Part shown: positions 23,245-29,198 of the stretch, piece after piece
How positions within the stretch are numbered: position 1 is the first letter of the stretch
Layout of the letters: every line of letters begins with the position of its first letter
From: DATDAH01 sp036525535
GTDB lineage: Bacteria > Actinomycetota > Acidimicrobiia > Acidimicrobiales > DATDAH01
Direction: 5' to 3'
Length of the DNA stretch: 29,198 nt
Assembly: GCA_036525535.1 (NCBI GenBank)
Contig: DATDAH010000290.1
Coordinates: 1 to 29,198 of the forward strand
Translations under genes and position numbers: made by a program
The notes under the pieces: model-generated
The model's database searches: none
What the model saw: only the letters and a program-made list of their open reading frames with translations
Told to the model about the DNA's origin: nothing

Positions 23245-23281
23245 GCTGGAACGTCGATGGGCAGCGGCGTGGCGGTCGGCG

Positions 23282-24121
23282 TCAGTCCGGCAGGGTGCGC
23301 CTGACGTCGTCGAGCCGTCGCCGTCGCCACCGAGCGCGGCCGATCCGCAGCGGCACCCGCACGCAGATGGTCGCCATGCACCACCAGCGAGCCGGGACGG
23401 GCTCGTCCCGGGCGTGAGCGAACTGGAGCTGGTAGGCGTTGCGCAAGCGCTCCCTGACTGCTGGTTCGGCGGCGAAGTACTGGTCCTTGTGCACCCGCTG
23501 GAGTACCAGCGGCTCGGGCAACCTCGCCAGGCGGGCGCCGTGACCACGCGCTCGCAGGTACAGGTCGTAGTCGAAGAACCGCTTCCGGGTGTCGTCGTAG
23601 CCCCCGATGGCCCGGAAGGTGTCGATGCGGCCCATGATCGAGGTGTGGACCAGGACGTTGCGGCCGAGCAGCTCGCGACCCACGAGGTCCACCCGCTCCG
23701 GCGGCAGGCCCAGGGGCCAATCGGCGTGACCGTCGAGGTCGGTCGATCGGCGCGCCTCGGTGCCGAGGAGGTCGATGTCGGGCCGCGCCTTCAGGGTTGC
23801 CAGCTGGTGCTCGAGGCGCAGGGGGTGGGACTCGTCGTCGGAGTCCTGGATCGCCAGGAACTCGCCCGCGGCGGCGTCGAGGCCGATGTTGAGGGCCCGA
23901 CCCCGCCCGACCCGACCGGGCCGGATGACACGGACGCGCTCGTCCTGGGCAGCCCGCGCGATCTCGGTCTCCTGGTCCGGTCCCAGCTCGCCGCTGAGGA
24001 CCACGAGCAACTCGAAGTCCGGGAAGGACTGGCAGAGGATGCTGCTCAGCGATCCCCGGAGCAGGGCCGGCCGCACAGCGTGGGTGGTCATGAGCACGGT
24101 CACCACCCGCTGTTCGGCCAT
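23282..24121 (-). CDS. Family 2 glycosyltransferase
   Basis: The 279-residue protein has VTVLMTTHAVRP, the DxD motif IQDSDDESHPLRLEHQL (D93, D95, D96), then LLGTEA, HTSIMGRI, GGYDDTRKRFFDYDLYLRA (the catalytic ED/YD region) and a basic C-terminal end. ATG 24121 is chosen; TTG 24130 would add three residues. The leader contains GGAG and GGGGGAC shortly before the ATG. The gene sits downstream of the Wzz/kinase gene on the same strand but behind a strong hairpin, with its own likely promoter at 24196-24223. It probably adds one sugar of the repeat unit; donor unknown. Confidence 0.9.
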   Translation of the reverse strand: MAEQRVVTVLMTTHAVRPALLRGSLSSILCQSFPDFELLVVLSGELGPDQETEIARAAQDERVRVIRPGRVGRGRALNIGLDAAAGEFLAIQDSDDESHPLRLEHQLATLKARPDIDLLGTEARRSTDLDGHADWPLGLPPERVDLVGRELLGRNVLVHTSIMGRIDTFRAIGGYDDTRKRFFDYDLYLRARGHGARLARLPEPLVLQRVHKDQYFAAEPAVRERLRNAYQLQFAHARDEPVPARWWCMATICVRVPLRIGRARWRRRRLDDVRRTLPD

Positions 24122-24195
24122 GTCCCCCAACTCCGTCTGAACGGCTCAGGCTCCCCCTCGCCGGGACCCGTCCACGACGTGAACACTCCGCCGAG

Positions 24196-24223
24196 ACACT
24201 AGCGGAGCCGGGTCTTCGGTCAG
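24196..24223 (-). promoter_or_regulatory. Candidate promoter for the GT2 gene downstream of the Wzz/kinase gene
   Basis: On the minus strand CTGACC (24223-24218) and TAGTGT (24201-24196) are separated by 16 bp, giving a reasonable -35/-10 pair. A transcript would start near 24189, about 68 nt before ATG 24121. The -35 lies inside the hairpin that follows the kinase gene, so termination and re-initiation are packed into the same bases. Confidence 0.35.
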
Positions 24224-24234
24224 CGACCGAAGAC
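24212..24234 (-). terminator. Strong hairpin across the Wzz/kinase stop codon
   Basis: GTCTTCGGTC and GACCGAAGAC form a perfect 10-bp inverted repeat with a 3-nt loop. The stop codon of the Wzz/BY-kinase gene (24220-24222) lies in its arm and loop. No T tract follows, so it may be a T-less terminator or a transcript-end stabiliser. It is the longest perfect inverted repeat I found in the window. Confidence 0.5.
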
Positions 24235-25893
24235 GGTCGCCCCGTCGAGCGAGGTGTCGTCCTCGTCGGTGGTCACCGACAGCGCCTCGAGCTCGTCCGA
24301 CTTCCCGAAGTCGTGTCGGTAGCCGTAGCTGTAGCCGTAGCCGTAGTAGTTCCCGGTCTTGTCCGTGACACCGTTCATGACGACGCCCACGATCTCGGCC
24401 TCGACCGCTCGGAGCCGACGAACCGCCTCGACCAGGTTCGACTTCTTCGTCAGGTCGGGTACCGCGGTGACGACGACCCCCTCGACCTGCTGGGCGACGA
24501 CGAGCGAGTCGCTCACCGAGAGCACCGGCGCCGTGTCGACCAGGATCACGTCGGCCGCGGCCTCCTCGATCCGGGTGAGGATCTTGGCGAAGGCCTCCGA
24601 TCCGAGGATCGCCGGCGCGTTGCCGGGCAGTGGGCCCGAGGGCAGGAGCGCCATGCGCAGGCCGGCACCGACGTCGAGCGGCCGGAGCGCTTCGGCGAGG
24701 GTGACCTCGCCGAGCAGGACTGACGTCAGGCCGGTCGTCGTCTCGTCGATGTCGAACACCGAGCCGATCCGCGGTCGGCGCAGGTCGGCCGACACGATGA
24801 CGACGCGGGCACCCGACGCGGCCAGCGCGCGACCGAGGTTCGCCACCACGGTCGTCTTGCCCTCGCCCGGCACGGCGCTGGTGACCGCCAACGTGCTGGT
24901 CGTCCGTCCCACCGCGGAGAAACGGATGCTGGTCGCCAGCGTGCGATAGGCCTCGTCCGCCCGCGACCCGACGGCGACGAGTTGCTGCTCGATCGCCGGG
25001 AGGCGACGGCGTCGGCGGCGCTGGTCGCCGTGCACGGGCAGCGAGGCCAGGATCGGCAGGCCGTCGGTCAGGCCCACGACCTCGTCGGGTGTCGTGACAC
25101 GGTTGTTGACCCAGTCGTAGGCCAGCACGAGGGTCACGCCGAGGAACGCGCCCAGCCCGGCGGCGAGGCTGGCGTCCTGCAGCGGCGTCGGCTCGAACGG
25201 GCTCTCCGGCAGCTCCGCCGGGACGACGAATTGGAGGGACCCGGCGTTGATGTCGGCCTCAATGTCGAGCTCGTTCGCCCGGATCCGCAGGTCCGCCTGC
25301 TGGGCCACGAGTCGCCCACGTTGCACCCGGAGTGCGTCCAACCGCACGTCGGGCCCGCCCCGGAAGAGCGACCGGTCGATCACGTCGATGTCGTCGTTCA
25401 ACTGCCGGGCGACCCCCCGCAGCTGGTTGGCCTGGATGCGCCGGGACTGGACGTCCAGCGCCTGCTGCACCTGGATGTACGAATCGCCGGCTGCGTCGGC
25501 CGCGCGCTGGGCCAGCTCGGCGGAGTCGGCGACGGCGGCGATCTCGACGATGTCGGTCTCCTCGGCGGCCGAAGCCTCGATGCTCTCGACCCCATCGGCG
25601 TCGTCGCCGAGCTCCTCTAGGGCCGCGTCCTGGACGGTCTCCGACATCGTGATGAAGATCGCCGTGTTGACCTCGCGCTGGGGGTTGGGGACCGGTGAGC
25701 TGCTGAAGATGTCCTCGCTCTCGGTGACGATGTTGATCTGCGCCACCGAGCGGTAGAGAGAGGGCTGAAGCGAGGAGTAGGCGTAGGCGACGGCGAAGCC
25801 GATCACCGCCATCGCGACGACGACCCACCACCGTCGACGCAGGAGGTAGAGCACACGGGTGAAGTGGAGGTCGTCGTTGATCTGTGGATCCAT
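24220..25893 (-). CDS. Wzz chain-length regulator fused to bacterial tyrosine kinase (BY-kinase)
   Basis: The 557-residue protein starts with a Wzz domain: membrane helix 1 (~22-40), a coiled periplasmic-side region (~45-235), the conserved Pro segment ELPESPFEPTPLQD and helix 2 (~242-260). The cytoplasmic kinase follows: Walker A VPGEGKTT (341-348), Walker A' VIVSADLRRP (365-374; first Asp of the classic motif is Ser) and Walker B VILVDTAP (449-456). A Tyr cluster at 516-525 (six Tyr alternating with Gly) is the autophosphorylation tail, followed by an acidic end. Fused Wzz/kinase proteins are typical of actinobacteria and Gram-positives. It should set glycan chain length with the Wzy protein at 27230-28732. 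ATG 25893 has only a weak upstream site. A strong hairpin covers the stop codon. Confidence 0.93.
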   Translation of the reverse strand: MDPQINDDLHFTRVLYLLRRRWWVVVAMAVIGFAVAYAYSSLQPSLYRSVAQINIVTESEDIFSSSPVPNPQREVNTAIFITMSETVQDAALEELGDDADGVESIEASAAEETDIVEIAAVADSAELAQRAADAAGDSYIQVQQALDVQSRRIQANQLRGVARQLNDDIDVIDRSLFRGGPDVRLDALRVQRGRLVAQQADLRIRANELDIEADINAGSLQFVVPAELPESPFEPTPLQDASLAAGLGAFLGVTLVLAYDWVNNRVTTPDEVVGLTDGLPILASLPVHGDQRRRRRRLPAIEQQLVAVGSRADEAYRTLATSIRFSAVGRTTSTLAVTSAVPGEGKTTVVANLGRALAASGARVVIVSADLRRPRIGSVFDIDETTTGLTSVLLGEVTLAEALRPLDVGAGLRMALLPSGPLPGNAPAILGSEAFAKILTRIEEAAADVILVDTAPVLSVSDSLVVAQQVEGVVVTAVPDLTKKSNLVEAVRRLRAVEAEIVGVVMNGVTDKTGNYYGYGYSYGYRHDFGKSDELEALSVTTDEDDTSLDGATVFGR

Positions 25894-26039
25894 GTCAGCT
25901 CATGCTTCGGTGGGAGGGGCGAACGACGTCGTGCCTTCGACCGCCAAGGGCCGCGACCCGTCCGGCCCAACAGGTCCGCGTCGTACCGAGAAGCTACCAG
26001 TCACCCGGCGTGAGGGCACGCCCGGACGGCTGGAGGCCA

Positions 26040-27230
26040 TCAGCCTGGCGACGGTCCCGTCGAAGCGCCGGCCCGAGCGCGGAGCAGGTCGTGGTAGCGG
26101 TCGAGGAGCCAGCGGGCCCCTTCGTCGCCGGCGAATCGCGACTCGAACCGCCGGCGGACCGACGCCGGTGAGGGACGCGTCCCCGACGCCGCGGCCTCGA
26201 TGGCGATGGCGAGCGACGCCGCGGTCGGCTCGCACAGCCACCCGACCTCGCTGTCGATCAGGTCGGCCATGGCGCCGTGGCCAGTGGCGAGCACCGGCCG
26301 ACCGCGGCTGAAGGCCTCGACGACGACCATCGGCATGTTCTCGTAGCCGACGGACGGTACGACCACGACGCAGCACGCGTCCATCCGCCGGAGGACCTCG
26401 GCGCGGTCGACCACCCCGAGGTAGGTGACCGAGGGGTCGCGAGCCGCGAGGTCCTCGATCCTCTGTCGGTCCGGGCCGTCGCCGGCGATCACCAGCCGGT
26501 GGCCTGCCGGCTGTGCCCGCGTCCACGCGTCCGCTAGCAGGGCCGTGCCCTTGATCGGCTCGAGTCGACCCGCACAGAGGAACCCGGACCCCGGCGGCGT
26601 CGCCGGTCCGGGATCGGGCAGGCTGTTGGGGCGGACGGCCACGCGGTCGGGGTCGACGCCCAGGTCGTCCACCAGGAAACGAGCCGTGAACTCGCTCACG
26701 GCGACGAAGAGGTCCACGCCGCGGAAGGCCGAGCGGTGCCGGGCCAGGGTTGCCGCCATGACCGCGCTCTGAGGCCGTGATCCTCGGTAGCAGCCGTGCC
26801 AGATGGCCGGCCAGGCGACGCGCCGGTCGGTGCAGTCGCGGCAGATGGCCCCGTCGCGGAAGTAGAGCCCGTTGGGGCACACGTGGCGGTAGTTGTGCAC
26901 CGTCTGCACCACGACGGCACCGGCACGCTGCGCCCGTCGGATGAACGCCGGGGAGATGAGCGGGTACGGGTTGTGGAAGTGGACGACGTCGGGCCGCCAG
27001 GAGGCGAGGATGCGGTCGATCGCCCTCGTGTCGCTGAACGAGTGGATCGGTCGGATCGGCAGGGCCGCCTTCTCGAGGCTCCCGAACGAAGGGATCGCGT
27101 CGCTCTCCCGCACGTAGCTGCGGACCTCCGCCCCTTCCTCCCGGAGCGAGGACTCGTCACGCTCCACCACCTGGTTCTCGCCCGACGGCAGGGCCGAGCG
27201 GTAGCGGTTGTGGACCAGCAGGACGCGCAT
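26040..27230 (-). CDS. Family 4 glycosyltransferase with a four-Cys insert
   Basis: This 396-residue GT4 begins MRVLLVHNRYRSALPSGENQVV and has VVHFHNPYPLISP. A Cys-containing insert follows: C118, C130, C133 and C147 (VCPNGLYF, ICRDCTDR, HGCYRGS), which may bind zinc or an iron-sulfur centre and is known from one GT4 subfamily. The C-terminal domain has CAGRLEPIKG, IAGDGPDR and the E-x7-E motif YENMPMVVVEAF (E297, E305). ATG 27230 overlaps the TGA of the Wzy-like gene by one base (TGATG), so translation is coupled. The 146-bp gap to the Wzz/kinase gene has no clear terminator, so the same operon may continue. Donor sugar unknown. Confidence 0.92.
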   Translation of the reverse strand: MRVLLVHNRYRSALPSGENQVVERDESSLREEGAEVRSYVRESDAIPSFGSLEKAALPIRPIHSFSDTRAIDRILASWRPDVVHFHNPYPLISPAFIRRAQRAGAVVVQTVHNYRHVCPNGLYFRDGAICRDCTDRRVAWPAIWHGCYRGSRPQSAVMAATLARHRSAFRGVDLFVAVSEFTARFLVDDLGVDPDRVAVRPNSLPDPGPATPPGSGFLCAGRLEPIKGTALLADAWTRAQPAGHRLVIAGDGPDRQRIEDLAARDPSVTYLGVVDRAEVLRRMDACCVVVVPSVGYENMPMVVVEAFSRGRPVLATGHGAMADLIDSEVGWLCEPTAASLAIAIEAAASGTRPSPASVRRRFESRFAGDEGARWLLDRYHDLLRARAGASTGPSPG

Positions 27231-28732
27231 CAGCGGGCGGGCGCGACCTCACCGCGAGCCGTCCGGCGACGGATCTCCTGCTGGCGCAGTCGGCTCGCCG
27301 GGGCCGGGCTTCCCGCCCCGACGGCGAAGAGGAAGACCAGGAACGCCAGGCTGCCCAGCTCGAAGGTGGTGTGGGTCAGCGAGTTCACGCCGAGCGAGAC
27401 GAGGAAGAGGAGCGGCACGAGCTGCATTCGTGGCCGCGCCGACCGAGCCGCGTCGACCACCGCCAGCCCGTAGGCGAATGCGAGGATCACGAGGCCCACG
27501 ACCCCGGTCCCGACGAGGACCTCCGGCCAGGTCCCGTGGAGGTACGGGGTCTCGAACTGACCCAGTTGCTCGAAGACCTCGTACCGGCTCCCGGACGACA
27601 GGCCGAGGCCGGTCACCGGGGACCGGCCGACGGCCTCGATGCCCTCACTCCACCACTCCGTCCGGCTGCTGAGCGTCCCGATCTCCTCGGGCGCCTGGCC
27701 CCGGAGCCAGAGGCTGTCGGCCACTCCCGTGAAGGCGACGATGGCCAGTGCCGCGGCGGCGAGCATGCCGACGATGGTCAGCGAGGTCCGCTTCTGGTAC
27801 AGCAGGCGAACGATCACCACGACGGCGACGGCGACCAAGCCGGTCCGGTGCTGGGAGACGATGACGAAGGCGGTGCCGAAGACGACGGGGAGCCAGCGCA
27901 CCCGTCGGTGGCCCAGGCCGTAGGCGACGCACAGCGAGCCGAGGATGCCGAGGTAGTCGGCAGAGAGCTGGGGGAGGATCCCCTTGAGGCGGTCGGAGCC
28001 GTGGATCTCGCTGAAGGCGTCGTCCCGGTTGCGGACGGCCCCGACGACGGCGGTGGCCAGCAGGGCGTAGATGACGTCCATGAGGTGGCGGATGGGCACG
28101 TCCCAGGTCCCTCGGAAGCTCCGGTGGCACGCCAGGAACACCGTGAAGAAGATCACCAGCTCCAGCACGCGGAACGAGGCCAGTCCCGGGCTGACCGCGA
28201 TGACGATCGGGACGGCTGCGGCGCCGATGTAGGCCAGGGTGAGCATGGCCGGCCGCGGGATCCGGCGGACGCCTTCCCACCGCCTCGTCAGCACGATCGC
28301 GATCGCGGCGAGGCCGGCTGCTGCCGCGAGGCAGGCGACCCGGTAGAGCCCCGCGCTGTCGAGCGGAGTGGCCGCGATCTCGGCTGTGCTGCGCCTCCGC
28401 AGCACGAGGGTGGAGAGCAGGACCAGGTAGATGGACGCGACGGCGTAGGACTGGGCGAGCTGTGGCCCGCCATACCGGCAGAGGAAACGCCGGGTGAAGG
28501 GGGCGGCCGCGAGGACCGCGCCACCGGCGATCACGACCGGGCTGGCCCAGCCGTGGACCGTCAGGATGCTGGCCAGGAGGGTCGCCACCGCGGCGACGGC
28601 GAGGAACGTCCCGGTCACCCGCCGGGGTGGCAACCGGTGGAGCTCGGGCACCCAGGCCGCCCCGTGCTCCCGCTCGCGTCGTCGGCCGCCGCCGTCGCGC
28701 TCGTCATCGAGGGGTTCGGTGATCGAGCTCAT
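27230..28732 (-). CDS. Wzy/WaaL-like O-antigen polymerase or ligase
   Basis: From ATG 28732 the protein is 500 aa. It has a basic N-terminal stretch (~1-50) and then about eleven or twelve hydrophobic helices. A large outer loop near the C-terminus, reading SSRTEWWSEGIEAVGRSPVTGLG and then ETPYLHGTWPEVLVGTGVVGL, carries the Arg, P-x-x-G-x-G and His features of the Wzy/WaaL superfamily. It would polymerise repeat units on a polyprenyl carrier, or ligate glycan to an acceptor, outside the membrane; partnership with the Wzz/kinase favours polymerase. The start overlaps the preceding sulfotransferase stop as ATGA (4 bp), and its own stop overlaps the next start (TGATG), so three genes are translationally coupled. 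Membrane topology is read by eye. Confidence 0.87.
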   Translation of the reverse strand: MSSITEPLDDERDGGGRRREREHGAAWVPELHRLPPRRVTGTFLAVAAVATLLASILTVHGWASPVVIAGGAVLAAAPFTRRFLCRYGGPQLAQSYAVASIYLVLLSTLVLRRRSTAEIAATPLDSAGLYRVACLAAAAGLAAIAIVLTRRWEGVRRIPRPAMLTLAYIGAAAVPIVIAVSPGLASFRVLELVIFFTVFLACHRSFRGTWDVPIRHLMDVIYALLATAVVGAVRNRDDAFSEIHGSDRLKGILPQLSADYLGILGSLCVAYGLGHRRVRWLPVVFGTAFVIVSQHRTGLVAVAVVVIVRLLYQKRTSLTIVGMLAAAALAIVAFTGVADSLWLRGQAPEEIGTLSSRTEWWSEGIEAVGRSPVTGLGLSSGSRYEVFEQLGQFETPYLHGTWPEVLVGTGVVGLVILAFAYGLAVVDAARSARPRMQLVPLLFLVSLGVNSLTHTTFELGSLAFLVFLFAVGAGSPAPASRLRQQEIRRRTARGEVAPAR

Positions 28733-29198
28733 CGTGCCGGCTGGTCCTCGGCGACGAGGATCCGGGCCGCCAGCCCGAGGTACGTCTCGTACAGCTCGCT
28801 GGCCCGTCGTCGCAGGCTCGCCGGCACCTTGTCGTCGAGGGCCTGGTGCGCGAGTCGCTGCTGCTGCTGCCGGTACTCGGACGACGACGGCCGGGCGACC
28901 CGGGTCTCGTACACCTCGCCGTCGTGGTCGCGGCCGAGCCGCTCGACGCTCTCCATCACGAGGGGATCGTGCCGCTCCGGCTCGTGGTCCGTGGCGAAGC
29001 ACGTGCCGAAGCGGTGGTTGGCCGTGGCCAGGACCTTCCCGGGGGCCGTCGTGGCCAGCTCGAAGTCGGCGACGACGAACGAGTCGGCGTACGGGAGGGC
29101 CCGCTCGTAGAACGTCACCCAGTCCTGCACGACCTCTCGGGGTCGCCGATCGGCCGACCAGACGAGGGTCGAGGCGGCGGCGTCCATCGGGTCCCGGA
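28729..29198 (-). CDS. Sulfotransferase, C-terminal part (5' end outside window)
   Basis: The frame stays open to the window edge, reading RDPMDAAASTL (the 3'-phosphate-binding R-D-P-x5-S motif of sulfotransferases). It continues VVQDWVTFYERALP, FVVADFELATTAPGKVL and NHRFGTCF, a run typical of bacterial PAPS-dependent sulfotransferases. The P-loop-like 5' motif should lie upstream of the window. The ATG at 29185-29187 is internal (it is the Met of RDPMD), so it should not be taken as the start. A Gln-rich run (QQQQ) sits in the C-terminal helix. It is the second sulfotransferase in the locus and is coupled by ATGA to the Wzy-like gene, so sulfation probably precedes or accompanies polymerisation. 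About 154 residues are visible. Confidence 0.85.
   Translation of the reverse strand, partial: RDPMDAAASTLVWSADRRPREVVQDWVTFYERALPYADSFVVADFELATTAPGKVLATANHRFGTCFATDHEPERHDPLVMESVERLGRDHDGEVYETRVARPSSSEYRQQQQRLAHQALDDKVPASLRRRASELYETYLGLAARILVAEDQPAR

Noticed and set aside
21270..23547. Long minus-strand frames across the GT4-GT2 fusion and TylF-like gene
   Set aside because: Antisense shadows; the plus-strand proteins carry complete catalytic motifs.
28854..28872. GCT/CTG triplet run
   Set aside because: Codes for a short Gln run in the sulfotransferase; no evidence of expansion.
27371..29110. 579-codon plus-strand frame opposite Wzy
   Set aside because: Hydrophilic Asp/Glu/Gly/His-rich mirror of a multi-helix membrane protein; no family resemblance.
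29185..29187. ATG as start of the last gene
   Set aside because: It is the Met inside the sulfotransferase RDPMD motif; the frame continues past the window edge.
1..29198. Search for tRNA, rRNA, CRISPR repeats, insertion sequences and attachment sites
   Set aside because: I saw no regularly spaced repeats, transposase motifs, cloverleaf-like segments or direct-repeat borders; the glycosyltransferase diversity suggests exchange but no mobile element is visible.

Overview
The window is about 29 kb of very GC-rich DNA (roughly 70% by eye) with dense gene packing, frequent GTG starts and TAGNNT-type -10 boxes. It looks actinobacterial: an actinobacterial-type HhH-GPD repair protein lies at the left edge, an AftB-like arabinofuranosyltransferase and a DprE2-like reductase lie in the middle, and the tyrosine autokinase has a fused chain-length domain. 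A member of Acidimicrobiia or a similar non-mycobacterial lineage is my guess; nothing in the sequence settles the class.

Apart from the repair gene fragment at 1-313, every recognisable gene belongs to one large surface-glycan (capsule, exopolysaccharide or arabinan-like) locus. Left part (605-7840): a GT2 glycosyltransferase converges on, and overlaps, a giant fusion protein (methyltransferase, TylF domain, GT2, CmcI-like domain). These are followed by a TylF-type methyltransferase, a GT8 and a GT4 on the minus strand. Middle part (7947-14374): a radical SAM/SPASM enzyme, a Dpm1-like GT2 coupled to a DprE2-like SDR, a large membrane protein resembling a GT-C enzyme, and an AftB homologue. 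Right-middle part (14394-23244): four phytanoyl-CoA-dioxygenase-like Fe(II)/2-oxoglutarate enzymes, a second radical SAM/SPASM paralogue, a sulfotransferase, a GT4-GT2 fusion and another TylF-like protein. Right part (23282-29198): a GT2, a Wzz/BY-kinase, a GT4, a Wzy/WaaL-like polymerase or ligase, and the C-terminal half of a second sulfotransferase. The last three of these are chained by overlapping stop and start codons.

Together the genes suggest a lipid-linked glycan that is assembled by many glycosyltransferases, possibly capped or branched with arabinofuranose, and decorated by O-methylation, sulfation, radical SAM chemistry and Fe/2OG oxidation. Wzy polymerises it and the Wzz/tyrosine kinase controls chain length. 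The most unusual points are these. (1) The fusion protein of about 1130 residues has TylF and CmcI domains that have lost their metal-binding acids while its N-terminal methyltransferase keeps them. (2) Two radical SAM paralogues and four PhyH-like oxygenases sit in one glycan locus. (3) Two divergent promoter regions share overlapping, symmetric -10 boxes. (4) An AftB/DprE2-like arabinose module lies inside a Wzy-type locus. I saw no tRNA, rRNA, CRISPR array, insertion sequence or phage gene.
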